Below are positions 8,223 through 17,751 of a DNA stretch of 64,000 bases, piece after piece. Position 1 is the stretch's first letter. Each line of letters begins with the position of its first letter. The DNA is from DATCJY01 sp036562565 (lineage in GTDB: Bacteria; Bacteroidota; Bacteroidia; Flavobacteriales_D; Sanyastnellaceae). The stretch is from the NCBI GenBank assembly GCA_036562565.1, contig DATCJY010000059.1, positions 1 to 64,000 on the forward strand, given 5' to 3'. A model generated the notes under the pieces. It was not told the DNA's origin. It saw only the letters and a program-made list of their open reading frames with translations, and searched no databases. Made by a program: the position numbers and the translations under genes.

Positions 8223-8870
8223 ATGTCACACAAAATAGCTCCCAGCGTGCTTTCGGCTGATTTTGCCAATCTCCAGCGCGATATCGAAATGATTAACCGC
8301 TCACAAGCCGATTGGTTCCATGTTGATGTCATGGATGGAGTATTTGTACCCAATATTTCCTTCGGTATGCCGGTAATCAAAGCTTTGAAAAAGCATGCCA
8401 CCAAGCCGCTGGATGTGCACCTTATGATTGTTGAGCCTGACCGCTACATTCAAGAATTCAAAAATAGTGGTGCCGATATTCTAACCGTGCATTATGAAGC
8501 CTGTACCCACCTGCATCGCACCGTCCAAGCCATTAAGGCAGCCGGAATGAAAGCTGGGGTTTCCATTAATCCGCACACTCCTGTTTCAGTATTGGAAGAC
8601 ATCGTTGTCGAACTGGATCTTGTACTCATCATGAGTGTGAATCCCGGCTTCGGGGGACAATCTTTCATCGAGAACACCTACAACAAATTGCACGCCTTGG
8701 TGAAGCTCAGGAAAGAAAAAAACGCTCCATTTCTGATAGAAGTTGACGGTGGTGTGAGCGATAAAAACTACAAGCAAATTGTGGAAGCAGGAGCCGATGT
8801 GCTGGTAGCGGGTAACTATGTGTTTGCAGCAGAAAACCCTGAAGCCGCGATTGCTAAAATCAAGGCATAA
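8223..8870 (+). CDS. rpe: Ribulose-phosphate 3-epimerase
   Basis: Interconverts ribulose-5-phosphate and xylulose-5-phosphate in the pentose phosphate pathway. The 215-residue TIM barrel begins with the family start IAPSVLSADFANL and shows the metal- and substrate-binding motifs HVDVMDGVFVPN, DVHLMI, VNPGFGGQSF and EVDGGV, ending with the phosphate-binding region AGADVLVAGNYVF. The ATG at 8223 matches the family N-terminus; upstream in-frame codons are not supported. It stands as a single plus-strand gene divergent from gyrB. Confidence 0.97.
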   Translation: MSHKIAPSVLSADFANLQRDIEMINRSQADWFHVDVMDGVFVPNISFGMPVIKALKKHATKPLDVHLMIVEPDRYIQEFKNSGADILTVHYEACTHLHRTVQAIKAAGMKAGVSINPHTPVSVLEDIVVELDLVLIMSVNPGFGGQSFIENTYNKLHALVKLRKEKNAPFLIEVDGGVSDKNYKQIVEAGADVLVAGNYVFAAENPEAAIAKIKA

Positions 8871-9015
8871 CGCACATCAATCGCTCGTTTGCCCCTGTTG
8901 GGAAAACAAGATTGCAGTTCATACACCTTTTCAGGATTTGCACTAATTAAAATATTGTGTTACTTCGTAAGGCACTGTGTTCAAGTGCTTCATCCGTAAA
9001 CAACACAATTAAAAC

Positions 9016-11163
9016 ATGAGAACATTCATTACTCTTGCTGCCGCTACGCTGCTACTCGCTGCATGCAATGACACAACTACTTCCAAAAAAGAAGTACCAC
9101 CTCGTATGAAAATTACCAAGTATCCTGAGACGAAAAAAATAGATGCGAAGAACGAGTATTTCGGCACTATCGTAGAAGACCCATATCAATGGCTCGAAAA
9201 TGACACCAGCGCTGAAACTGCAGCCTGGGTGGACGCCCAGATTGCCGTAACACGGAGCTACCTGGACAGCATTCCATTTCGCAACAAGCTCGCAGAGCGA
9301 TTCAAAGAGCTCTACAACTTTGAGAAAGTGGGCGCTCCTATAAAAGCGGGCGATTATTATTTCATCTATAAAAACTCAGGACTGGAGCCGCAAGGCAAAT
9401 ACTTTGTACGCAAAGGACTCGATGGTGAAGATGAGCTCTTTCTCGACATCAACACCATTGCCGAAGGCGGACTGGCTTCGGCTAGTTTACTAGGTGCCGA
9501 TGATGACAATCGTTACATGGCAGTTTCCATCAATGAAGCCGGTAGCGACTGGAGCCGTATAGAGGTCTATGACATTGCAACCAAAAAGAAATTGGACGAT
9601 GTGCTCCAATGGGTAAAATTCAGTGGTGCTGCTTGGTATGGAGACGGTTTCTTCTACAGCCGCTATCCTGAGCCAGCCAAAGGAACCGAGCTCAGTGGTG
9701 ACAACAAGCACCACCAAGTCTATTATCACAAAATTGGCACTCCTCAAAGTGAAGATGAATTGGTATATGCTGATCCTGCAAGACCGGATTTGTACCACAA
9801 CGTCTACTTGACCGAGGATAAGAAATACTTGTTTCTAGTAGCAGCTCCGGGAACAGACACTTATGAAGTTTGGTATAAAAATCCGGCTGACAAGGCTGCG
9901 AAATTCATTCCGCTCTTCATTGACCCCAAGTACCACACAGCTCCGGTACATTGCTTGGAAGACGGCACCTTGCTAGTGCTCACAGATGTGGATGCTCCCA
10001 ACTATCGCTTGGTAAAAGTGAATCCAAAAAATCCCGACCCGGCTAACTGGCAGGATGTCATTCCCCACGGTGAAAATCTTCTTCAAGGAGTAAGTACATG
10101 TGGTGGCAAACTCTTCGCTACCTACTTGGACAAAGCCAATACACGGATCTTCCAGCTCAACTTTGACGGCAGTGACAAGAAGGAAATCAGCCTGCCGGAT
10201 AAGACAGGTTCTGCAGGAGGATTCAGCGGTAAGAAAGAAGACAAGTTTTGCTTTTACAGCTTCACATCTTTCACTTATCCAAGCGTAATATTCAAATACG
10301 ATATCGAGACAGGCGAAAGCTCAGAGTTCTCCAAGCTTCAGGTGAAATTTAACCCTTCAGATTATGAGAGCAAGCAAGTAATGTACAAGAGCAAAGACGG
10401 CACTGATGTACCGATGTTCATTGTGCACAAAAAAGGCATCCAACTCGATGGCAACAATCCCACATTGCTCTACAGCTATGGCGGTTTCGCCATCCCAATG
10501 CAACCGGGCTTTTCAGCATCGCGCATTATGTTGTTGGAAAATGGTGGCGTCTTTGCAATGCCGTGTATCCGCGGAGGAAATGAGTTTGGTGAAGAGTGGC
10601 ACAAAGCCGGTATGCTCAACAAAAAGCAAAACGTCTTTGACGACTTCATCGCAGCTGCACAATACCTCATTGATCAAGGCTATACTTCCAAAGAAAAACT
10701 GGCGATTGAAGGCGGTTCCAATGGTGGTCTACTTGTAGGTGCATGCATGACACAACGCCCTGATTTGTTCAAAGTAGCCTTCCCGGCCGTGGGCGTACTA
10801 GATATGTTGCGCTTCCACAAATTCACCGTGGGCAAAGGTTGGATTCCGGAATACGGCTGTGCTGAAAACTCCAAAGAAGAGTTTGACTACCTCTATAAGT
10901 ATTCGCCCTATCACAACTTGAAAGATGGAACCAATTATCCGGCTACGCTTGTCATCACGGCTGACCATGACGACCGCGTGGTTCCTGCTCATAGTTTCAA
11001 GTTTGCTGCACGCCTCCAAGAATACCACAAGGGAGATAATCCGGTGCTCATCCGCATTGAAAAGAGTGCAGGACATGGAGCCGGTAAAAGCACAGATCAA
11101 ATCATCAATGAAATTGCGGATAAATACGCATTCTTCTTCTACAACTTAGGAGTTGATTTATAA
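9016..11163 (+). CDS. Prolyl oligopeptidase family serine protease, putative lipoprotein
   Basis: S9A family prolyl endopeptidase of 715 residues. It starts with a lipoprotein-like signal (MRTFITLAAATLLLAAC), so it is probably anchored in the periplasm or outer membrane. An N-terminal beta-propeller (about residues 70-430) is followed by the alpha/beta hydrolase domain. The catalytic triad is visible as Ser in EGGSNGGLL, Asp in DHDDRVVPAHS and His in SAGHGAGKS. The DPYQWLEN motif near residue 55 is typical of this family. It hydrolyses short peptides after proline. It is followed by a strong terminator, so it is probably monocistronic. Confidence 0.95.
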   Translation: MRTFITLAAATLLLAACNDTTTSKKEVPPRMKITKYPETKKIDAKNEYFGTIVEDPYQWLENDTSAETAAWVDAQIAVTRSYLDSIPFRNKLAERFKELYNFEKVGAPIKAGDYYFIYKNSGLEPQGKYFVRKGLDGEDELFLDINTIAEGGLASASLLGADDDNRYMAVSINEAGSDWSRIEVYDIATKKKLDDVLQWVKFSGAAWYGDGFFYSRYPEPAKGTELSGDNKHHQVYYHKIGTPQSEDELVYADPARPDLYHNVYLTEDKKYLFLVAAPGTDTYEVWYKNPADKAAKFIPLFIDPKYHTAPVHCLEDGTLLVLTDVDAPNYRLVKVNPKNPDPANWQDVIPHGENLLQGVSTCGGKLFATYLDKANTRIFQLNFDGSDKKEISLPDKTGSAGGFSGKKEDKFCFYSFTSFTYPSVIFKYDIETGESSEFSKLQVKFNPSDYESKQVMYKSKDGTDVPMFIVHKKGIQLDGNNPTLLYSYGGFAIPMQPGFSASRIMLLENGGVFAMPCIRGGNEFGEEWHKAGMLNKKQNVFDDFIAAAQYLIDQGYTSKEKLAIEGGSNGGLLVGACMTQRPDLFKVAFPAVGVLDMLRFHKFTVGKGWIPEYGCAENSKEEFDYLYKYSPYHNLKDGTNYPATLVITADHDDRVVPAHSFKFAARLQEYHKGDNPVLIRIEKSAGHGAGKSTDQIINEIADKYAFFFYNLGVDL

Positions 11164-11191
11164 GGTATTTCAATTAACTATGCGCTAACAC

Positions 11192-11226
11192 AGGGCGCAA
11201 TCCATGAGGATAGCGCCCTTTTTTTT
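11192..11226 (+). terminator. Terminator after the prolyl oligopeptidase gene
   Basis: A 7-bp stem AGGGCGC/GCGCCCT (11192-11198 with 11213-11219) is followed by a run of eight T. Confidence 0.85.
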
Positions 11227-11340
11227 TACAACTGTATACCAGTTACTTATAGATTATTTTATCCCTAAATGTAACCGAGAAGAACTAGCCCCGTAAGAAG
11301 CTCGACTTTAAAATTCAGTATAATTAAAAACCTAACTCAA

Positions 11341-11496
11341 ATGCAATCTATTTATGATTGGAAGCATTCAGTGCTTCAACGACTCATCATTATTTTTCTC
11401 GGATTATTAACCCTTGGTGCATTAATGCAATCTTGTGCAGCTTCCTATGGAACATGCGCAGCATACAATGAAGTAGAAAAAACTGAGACGAAGTAA
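11341..11496 (+). CDS. Very small putative lipoprotein (51 residues)
   Basis: This ATG to TAA frame encodes 51 residues: a charged start, a hydrophobic helix (about residues 14-28), then a Cys at 32 in ALMQSCAAS as possible lipid attachment site. After it comes a short tail GTCAAYNEVEKTETK. The organisation (signal, Cys, a C.AYNEVE-like tail) resembles small lipoproteins found in other Flavobacteriia, but I cannot name the family. The gene lies in a 570-base gap between two terminators, which supports an independent small transcript. Its function is unknown. Confidence 0.55.
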   Translation: MQSIYDWKHSVLQRLIIIFLGLLTLGALMQSCAASYGTCAAYNEVEKTETK

Positions 11497-11545
11497 CCGC
11501 TCTACTGTTTTTTCCCCTTTTTAAAACAGCTCACATATCTTTTCC

Positions 11546-11574
11546 AAAACGACTCACCGGGGTCGTTTTTTTTT
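11546..11574 (+). terminator. Terminator after the small lipoprotein gene
   Basis: An 8-bp stem AAAACGAC/GTCGTTTT (11546-11553 with 11562-11569) has an 8-nt loop and is followed by a T-run to 11574. It supports the 51-residue reading frame upstream as a real transcription unit. Confidence 0.8.
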
Positions 11575-11733
11575 GCTTGCAACCAACGTTCGTTCCACTG
11601 GGTTCATCAATTCCCTCAGAATGTTTTGAACGATTGCCCTCTAACAAAATGGGTTAACCTTTTTTTGTGGCAAGGTCTATGCATTGCAACTTTACATTTA
11701 CAAAATTCGATTTAGCGCAAGCAAACTAGAACT

Positions 11734-13347
11734 ATGAAGAGAACTGGAATTATGATAATGGTTGCACTGGCTTTGGTGTCATCGGTAGCCATTGGCCAAG
11801 TAAAGAATCCATCAGCAACCACGGAAAAATTCGCCACCTTGTTGAACTATATAGAGCACATGTATGTGGACTCAGTGAATGGCGATGAGCTGACTGAGAA
11901 AGCAATTATCAAAATGCTGGAGGAGCTAGACCCACACTCCATGTATTTGTCAAAAGAAGAGCTCCGCGAAGCCAACGAACCACTGCAAGGCAGCTTTGAT
12001 GGTATTGGTATACAGTTCAATATTTTGAAAGACACCATACTGGTGGTAGAGCCCATCCAAGGTGGCCCATCCGAGAAACTCGGCATCAAAGCCGGAGATA
12101 AAATCATCAAAATCGATGGCACTGTAGTAGCCGGTGTAGGTATCAAAAACAACGATGTCTTTAAGAAACTACGCGGACCGAAGGGCACCAAGGTGAATGT
12201 GGAAATTGAAAGACAGGGGTCCAAAGAACTCCTTTCCTACGACATCATTCGCGACAAAATTCCAATTTACTCCATCGATGCGTCCTACATGGCGGCACCC
12301 GGAGTGGGTTACATCAAAATCAGCCGCTTTGCACGCACTACCATTGAGGAATTGCGCAAAGCCATCGTAGAGCTGAAAGGAGAAGGAATGAAAGACCTAA
12401 TCCTCGACTTGCAAGGCAACGGAGGTGGTTTGCTCAATGCCGCAGTTGAAATGTGTGATGAGTTCATCTCAGGCGACCGCATCCTTGTTTATACCGAAGG
12501 TCGCGCATTTCCTCGCGAAGACTACAAAGCCAACCCACGTGTGGTTGGAGCCTTTGAAAAAGGTCGTCTCATTGTTTTGATTGATGAATCATCGGCCTCA
12601 GCCAGTGAAATTGTGAGCGGTGCCATCCAAGACTGGGATCGTGGACTCATTGTTGGACGCAGATCATTTGGTAAAGGATTGGTACAACGTCCCGTTCCAT
12701 TGCCGGACGGAAGTGCCGTACGCCTAACGGTTCAGAAGTATTACACCCCATCGGGTCGTTGCATCCAGAAACCCTATGACAACGGAAGCGAAGCCTATCG
12801 TCACGACCGCGAAGAGCGTTGGAAGAAAGGAGAATTCTTCTCGCTAGACAGCCTTCAACTTCCTGACTCGCTCAAGTATTACACAAAAATTAAAAACCGC
12901 ACGGTATATGGTGGTGGCGGAATCATTCCGGATGTTTTTGTTCCATTGGATACAAGCGAAAGCAGCCAATACTTCAGTGATTTACTACGCACCGGCATCA
13001 ACAATGAATGGGTGCTCACCTATGTGAATGCAAAGCGAAACGAATTGTTGGCGGCTTACCCTGACATCAACACCTTTGTTGCGAATTACGAAGTACCGGA
13101 AAGCGGTATCCAAGAGATGATTGAAATGCTGGAGAAGAAGGATGTGCCGTTTAATGAGAAGGATTACAAGACCTCAGAACATGCCATTAAACTACGCACC
13201 AAGGCATTGGTAGCAAGAAATTTATATGACAACGAGGCCTTCTACATCGTGATAAATGACCTTAACCCAGCGTTAAAAAAAGCGGTCGAGATTTTAAAAG
13301 ACGGTACATTTGAAAAAATGAAATTGGCCTATAGCGATTTTAAATAG
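11734..13347 (+). CDS. C-terminal processing peptidase (S41 family)
   Basis: Periplasmic Ser-Lys protease of the CtpA/Prc type, 537 residues. A signal peptide covers about residues 1-21. A PDZ domain (about 80-170, with GIGIQFNI and the GIKAGDKIIKIDG carboxylate-binding region) precedes the peptidase core. The catalytic Ser lies in IDESSASASEIVSGA and the Lys in RSFGKGLVQ, the typical S41 dyad. The C-terminal region beyond residue 380 is helical. It degrades or trims periplasmic proteins by recognising their C-termini. The following DUF1573 gene is 58 bases away and may be co-transcribed. Confidence 0.95.
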   Translation: MKRTGIMIMVALALVSSVAIGQVKNPSATTEKFATLLNYIEHMYVDSVNGDELTEKAIIKMLEELDPHSMYLSKEELREANEPLQGSFDGIGIQFNILKDTILVVEPIQGGPSEKLGIKAGDKIIKIDGTVVAGVGIKNNDVFKKLRGPKGTKVNVEIERQGSKELLSYDIIRDKIPIYSIDASYMAAPGVGYIKISRFARTTIEELRKAIVELKGEGMKDLILDLQGNGGGLLNAAVEMCDEFISGDRILVYTEGRAFPREDYKANPRVVGAFEKGRLIVLIDESSASASEIVSGAIQDWDRGLIVGRRSFGKGLVQRPVPLPDGSAVRLTVQKYYTPSGRCIQKPYDNGSEAYRHDREERWKKGEFFSLDSLQLPDSLKYYTKIKNRTVYGGGGIIPDVFVPLDTSESSQYFSDLLRTGINNEWVLTYVNAKRNELLAAYPDINTFVANYEVPESGIQEMIEMLEKKDVPFNEKDYKTSEHAIKLRTKALVARNLYDNEAFYIVINDLNPALKKAVEILKDGTFEKMKLAYSDFK

Positions 13348-13405
13348 TCATATCAGGCACCATAACCATTAAGTAAAACAATACAATTTTATAAGTTCAT
13401 TCATT

Positions 13406-13921
13406 ATGAGTAACGGAATTAAAGTCGGATTATTAGTCGTTATTGCAGGAGCATTAGGTTTCCTAGGTTATTCTCAATTTAAAAAAGGCGGTAGCAGATC
13501 AGAAATCACTACCCGCCCTGTAACAGAAGTATCTGCTAACAGTGCTGCCACAGCGGCAACGAAATCACCGGTAGAATCTGCAAATACTGCTGCTCAAAAC
13601 CGTCCTAAAACCACTGTTAAATTTGACAAGACTGTTCACGATTTTGGCGACATCAACAACAAAGATCAAGTAGAGTGCATCTTCAAAATCACCAACACCG
13701 GGAATGAGCCATTGGTAATTGAAAACGCACAAGGTTCTTGCGGATGTACTGTTCCTGACTATCCAAAAGACCCAATCCCAAGTGGTGAAACGCGCGACAT
13801 CAAAGTGAAATTCAACCCAGCGGGTAAAAAGGACAAACAAACCAAAACGGTTACCATCACTGCTAACACAGATCCTGTACAGTCTATCTTGACTATACAA
13901 GCTTTTGTAAAAGCCGAATAA
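13406..13921 (+). CDS. DUF1573 domain protein, exported
   Basis: This 171-residue protein starts with a hydrophobic segment (about residues 7-23), then a Ser/Thr/Ala-rich linker, then a DUF1573 domain (about 70-168). The domain contains the family signatures FDKTVHDFGDI and a SCGCT motif, and has the immunoglobulin-like fold of the ASH/MSP group. DUF1573 proteins are abundant in Bacteroidota and thought to bind other proteins at the cell surface, but no exact role is established. A strong terminator follows. Confidence 0.88.
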   Translation: MSNGIKVGLLVVIAGALGFLGYSQFKKGGSRSEITTRPVTEVSANSAATAATKSPVESANTAAQNRPKTTVKFDKTVHDFGDINNKDQVECIFKITNTGNEPLVIENAQGSCGCTVPDYPKDPIPSGETRDIKVKFNPAGKKDKQTKTVTITANTDPVQSILTIQAFVKAE

Positions 13922-13947
13922 TTCAACCACATTAATAACGATTGAAG

Positions 13948-13978
13948 AAAGCCACTCTCAAAGAGTGGCTTTTTTTTC
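13948..13978 (+). terminator. Terminator after the DUF1573 gene
   Basis: The 8-bp stem GCCACTCT/AGAGTGGC (13951-13958 with 13962-13969) has a 3-nt loop, is extended by A-T pairs and ends in a long T-run. Confidence 0.88.
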
Positions 13979-14114
13979 ATTTTCATGTTCATTAATCCAT
14001 GTTATGTATTGGCAGGAACCTTGATGCTTGTTATCCCTTTCTGCACCTCAGCAAGCGTAATTTCACCATCCGAAAATTGCCGCGGTAAACTGAACGGCTA
14101 AAACGAAAACAAGA

Positions 14115-15005
14115 ATGGATCGCAAACGCTTCTTACAATCGCTGTTGGCCTTTCCACTCATAGGAGGTGTCATGAAACTGAACTCATTAAAAGCATATTC
14201 CGACACATTGAGCAATACCGAACGCATGCCCGTATTGTTCCTTGGCCACGGTAGCCCGATGAATGCCATTGAAGAGAATGAATTTGTAAAAGGATTCAGA
14301 AACCTTGGTCATCGACTTACCAAGCCCAATGCCATATTGTGTATCTCAGCACACTGGGAAACCCGCGGCACATTTGTAACCGCAATGGAGCATCCACGCA
14401 CCATTCATGACTTCGGTGGTTTTCCGCAAGCATTGCACAATGTACAATACCCTGCTCCGGGTAGTCCGGAGCTGGCTTCTGAAACAAAGAAGATAATTAC
14501 CAAAACAACCGTTGGTTTGGATGATAGTCATTGGGGATTGGACCACGGTGCTTGGTCCGTTATCAAGCATTTGTATCCGAATGCCGATGTGCCTGTTATC
14601 CAAATGAGCATTGACTATACACAGCCGGCTCAATACCATTTTGAATTGGCCCAACAACTCTCTGTCTTGCGCGACAAAGGTGTATTGATTGTAGGGAGTG
14701 GTAACATGGTGCACAACCTAGGAATGGTGGCATGGCAGCGCTTAAATGAGCAGTATGCTTATGACTGGGCTATTGAAGCAAGTACGAAGATGAAAGATTT
14801 CATCCTGAACAACAACACACAAGGATTGATTGATTTCAGAAAACAAGGAAAGGCATTTGACTTGGCCATCCCTACTCCTGAGCATTTCTTGCCACTCATC
14901 TATGCTATGGCTCTCAAGAACAGCAAGGATGAAATTTCATTGTTCAACGATAAACCACTTGCCGGCTCACTCACAATGACATCGGTTGTGATAGGAAAGG
15001 TTTAA
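14115..15005 (+). CDS. YgiD-type extradiol ring-cleavage dioxygenase (LigB superfamily)
   Basis: Member of the 4,5-DOPA dioxygenase extradiol family (LigB fold, class III). Metal-binding and active-site histidines are seen in LFLGHGSPMNA, CISAHW, WGLDHGAW and GSGNMVHNL. At 296 residues it is about 30 longer than E. coli YgiD. The extra N-terminus (MDRKRFLQSLLAFPLIGGVM) looks like a signal sequence, so the enzyme may be exported, which is unusual for this family. The natural substrate is unknown; plant DOPA dioxygenase activity is only a family label. It converges on purC through a shared terminator. Confidence 0.9.
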   Translation: MDRKRFLQSLLAFPLIGGVMKLNSLKAYSDTLSNTERMPVLFLGHGSPMNAIEENEFVKGFRNLGHRLTKPNAILCISAHWETRGTFVTAMEHPRTIHDFGGFPQALHNVQYPAPGSPELASETKKIITKTTVGLDDSHWGLDHGAWSVIKHLYPNADVPVIQMSIDYTQPAQYHFELAQQLSVLRDKGVLIVGSGNMVHNLGMVAWQRLNEQYAYDWAIEASTKMKDFILNNNTQGLIDFRKQGKAFDLAIPTPEHFLPLIYAMALKNSKDEISLFNDKPLAGSLTMTSVVIGKV

Positions 15006-15011
15006 TGCATG

Positions 15012-15042
15012 AAAAAGGGTTCAGCAAGCTGAACCCTTTATT
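15012..15042. terminator. Terminator between ygiD-like gene and purC
   Basis: The inverted repeat AAAGGGTTCAGC/GCTGAACCCTTT (15014-15025 with 15028-15039) is nearly perfect with a tiny loop. It lies between two convergent genes and can serve both. Confidence 0.75.
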
Positions 15043-15068
15043 GTTGTACAGAGATTTTTCTTAATCAC

Positions 15069-16001
15069 TTATAAAACGCTCAATACAGCGCGTTCGATGC
15101 GTTGCAGAGCATTGGTATAATCCTGCTTCTCGAACTTTTTACCCGTTACCTGCTCATACAATTCAATGTAGCGTTCGGAAACAGAGTTCACATATTCATC
15201 GGTCATTTCAGGAACCGTTTGTCCTTCTTTACCCATGAAGTTGTTTGCAATCAACCATTCGCGAACAAACTCTTTACTCAATTGCTTTTGTTGTTCTCCG
15301 CGCTGCTGACGCTCTTCATAACCCTCTTTGTAGAAATAACGAGATGAGTCAGGTGTATGAATTTCATCCATTAAAAGGATTTCGCCATTGCGTTTGCCAA
15401 ACTCGTACTTTGTATCCACCAGTATGAGGCCTTGCGCAGCAGCAATTTCTGTTCCTCTTTGATAAAGTGCACGGGTATATTTCTCAAGAATGATATACTC
15501 CTCTTCTGAAACGATGCTTTGACGGATAATCTCTTCGCGAGAGATATCTTCATCATGACCAGCGCTGGCCTTTGTGGTGGGTGTAATGATTGGCTCAGGA
15601 AGTTTGTCGTGTTCCTTAAGACCTTCCGGAAGCGCCACACCACAAAGAATGCGCGATCCGCTCTTGTAGGTTCTCCAAGCATGTCCGGTGAGGTAACCGC
15701 GAATCACCATTTCTACTTTGTAGGGCTCGCAGCGGTAACCGATGGTCACGTTAGGATCAGGAGAAGCAATCTTCCAGTTAGGCACTACATCACTTGTAGC
15801 ATCCAACATGTGCGCAGCAATCTGGTTAAGTACTTGACCTTTGAAAGGAATTGCGCGAGGCAACACCACATCAAAAGCTGATATGCGATCACTGGCAATC
15901 ATGACCAATTTATCTTCACCAATCGTATAAACATCCCGCACTTTGCCTTTGTAGAAAGCGGTTTGATTGGGAAATTGAAATTGGGTTTCGAACAATGCCA
16001 T
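15069..16001 (-). CDS. purC: Phosphoribosylaminoimidazole-succinocarboxamide synthase
   Basis: SAICAR synthetase, the ATP-dependent ligation of aspartate to CAIR in purine synthesis. The 310-residue protein begins with YKGKVRDVYTIGEDKLVMIASDRISAFDVVL, of which GKVRDVY and SDRISAFDV are family signatures. It also shows EMVIRGYLTGHAW and LVDTKYEFG with the catalytic DEIHTPDSSR. This is the long form found in Bacteroidota and eukaryotes rather than the ~240-residue E. coli form. It lies 36 bases downstream of ffh and is probably co-transcribed with it. Confidence 0.97.
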   Translation of the reverse strand: MALFETQFQFPNQTAFYKGKVRDVYTIGEDKLVMIASDRISAFDVVLPRAIPFKGQVLNQIAAHMLDATSDVVPNWKIASPDPNVTIGYRCEPYKVEMVIRGYLTGHAWRTYKSGSRILCGVALPEGLKEHDKLPEPIITPTTKASAGHDEDISREEIIRQSIVSEEEYIILEKYTRALYQRGTEIAAAQGLILVDTKYEFGKRNGEILLMDEIHTPDSSRYFYKEGYEERQQRGEQQKQLSKEFVREWLIANNFMGKEGQTVPEMTDEYVNSVSERYIELYEQVTGKKFEKQDYTNALQRIERAVLSVL

Positions 16002-16037
16002 GGATATTTCAGCTGTAAACGAGTTCTAAATTTTATC

Positions 16038-17381
16038 TTATCTCATGCCTCCGCGCATTCCCCTCATCTGCTTCATCATTTGCATCATCTGGGTTTTGTT
16101 GGTCATGAGTTTCATCATCTGCTTGGTTTGTTCAAATTGTTTCATCAAGCGGTTCACCTCATCTATGCTCCTTCCGGAACCTTTGGCGATACGCGCTTTG
16201 CGAGAGCCATTGATAATAGATGGTGATTTGCGCTCTGCAGGAGTCATACTTTGGATAATGGCTTCAATGTGCTTGAACGCATCCTCGTTGATTTCGACAT
16301 CCTTCATGGCCTTCCCAACTCCGGGAATCATGCTCATCAAGTCTTTCATGCTACCCATCTTCTTGATTTGGCCAATCTGATCAAGGAAGTCATTGAAGTC
16401 GAACTGGTCTTTGCGAATGCGTTTTTCAAGGCGCTTAGCTTCTTCCTCATCATATTGGGCTTGCGCTCTCTCCACAAGAGAAACCACGTCACCCATACCG
16501 AGGATACGGCTTGCCATACGCTCAGGGTGGAACACATCAATTGCGTCCATCTTCTCACCGGTACCGATGAATTTGATAGGCTTATTGACTTCACTCTTGA
16601 TAGAAAGAGCCGCACCACCACGGGTATCACCATCCAATTTGGTGAGAACAACACCATCAAAATTGAGGCGCTCATTGAAGGTACGGGCAGTGTTCACTGC
16701 ATCCTGCCCCGTCATGGAGTCAACCACAAACAATGTTTCAGATGGCTGAACTGCCTTCTTCACTTCTTCAATTTCAGCCATCATTTGCTCATCAATAGCA
16801 AGACGGCCGGCAGTATCTATAATGACAACGTTGTATCCATTTTGCTTGGCATGGTTGACTGCGTTAGTTGCTATAGATACAGCGTTTTTATTTTCTCTTT
16901 CAGAATAAACCTCTACACCGATGCTCTCACCCACCACGTGCAACTGGTCAATCGCAGCCGGGCGGTAGATGTCACAAGCTACGAGCAATGGTTTCTTGCC
17001 CTTCTTGGTTTTAAGGTAATTGGCAAGCTTACCGGAGAAAGTTGTTTTACCGGAACCTTGCAAACCACTCATGAGAATGATGGCCGGATTGCCCTGAAGG
17101 TTGATGTCTTTTGACTCGCCTCCCATGAGTTCCTTGAGCTCATCGTGAGTAATTTTTACCAAAAGTTGACCGGGTTTAACAGCTGTCAAAACCTGCTGGC
17201 CAAGCGCTTTTTCTTTCACGCGCTCAGTGAATTCTTTAGCAGTTTTGAAGTTGACGTCAGCATCCAAAAGTGCTCTGCGCACCTCCTTGAGCGTTTCCGC
17301 AACGTTGATTTCTGTTACTTTTCCTTCACCTTTCAGGATTTTAAAGGCGCGGTCGAACTTATCGGTAAGATTCTCAAACAT
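16038..17381 (-). CDS. ffh: Signal recognition particle protein Ffh
   Basis: GTPase that binds signal sequences and 4.5S RNA and delivers ribosomes to FtsY. The N domain (1-90) precedes the G domain with GLQGSGKTTFSGKLA (G1), DTAGRL (G3) and TKLDGDTRGG (G4/G5). The C-terminal M domain is methionine-rich, ending in MMQMMKQMRGMRGGMR. Length (447) is normal. The ATG at 17381 has a -7 promoter element 30 bases upstream; purC follows closely. Confidence 0.98.
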   Translation of the reverse strand: MFENLTDKFDRAFKILKGEGKVTEINVAETLKEVRRALLDADVNFKTAKEFTERVKEKALGQQVLTAVKPGQLLVKITHDELKELMGGESKDINLQGNPAIILMSGLQGSGKTTFSGKLANYLKTKKGKKPLLVACDIYRPAAIDQLHVVGESIGVEVYSERENKNAVSIATNAVNHAKQNGYNVVIIDTAGRLAIDEQMMAEIEEVKKAVQPSETLFVVDSMTGQDAVNTARTFNERLNFDGVVLTKLDGDTRGGAALSIKSEVNKPIKFIGTGEKMDAIDVFHPERMASRILGMGDVVSLVERAQAQYDEEEAKRLEKRIRKDQFDFNDFLDQIGQIKKMGSMKDLMSMIPGVGKAMKDVEINEDAFKHIEAIIQSMTPAERKSPSIINGSRKARIAKGSGRSIDEVNRLMKQFEQTKQMMKLMTNKTQMMQMMKQMRGMRGGMR

Positions 17382-17751
17382 GGTATTTTCTCACTTGTGA
17401 AAATGGTGCGCGAATATAAGCCCTTACTGCGTAAGCACAGCTCAGAACCTCCGGAGCAAACTCCTTGCGTCCAATATTTTTTAACAGGTTTCTACCATGC
17501 ACGGCCGGTGAGAAATCAATTCTAATCAAGTCAAAATGTGACGTGGCCGAAATTTCGTTGCCACCACATCCATTGCAGTTAAAAGCACAATCTCATGAAA
17601 AAATTGAGCTGACAGTAAGGTCAACCTTGCCCCAAAAAAAATCGTTGATTTGGCCGCAATTCCTCTTGAAATCAATGTTCAAAACCATGTAAACACTTTC
17701 GATATATAATCCTTTGCGCATTGGCTAATATGTTTCATCTTGCACCCGGTT
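17382..17751. other. Divergent intergenic region with ffh promoter
   Basis: This 370-base gap separates ffh (minus) from the membrane methyltransferase gene (plus). Apart from the ffh -7 element at 17411-17418 no hairpin, repeat or coding frame stands out. No clear TAnnTTTG was found for the plus-strand gene. Confidence 0.5.
17411..17418 (-). promoter_or_regulatory. -7 promoter element of ffh
   Basis: Read on the minus strand this is TATATTCG, matching TAnnTTYG, 30 bases upstream of the ffh ATG. Confidence 0.4.
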
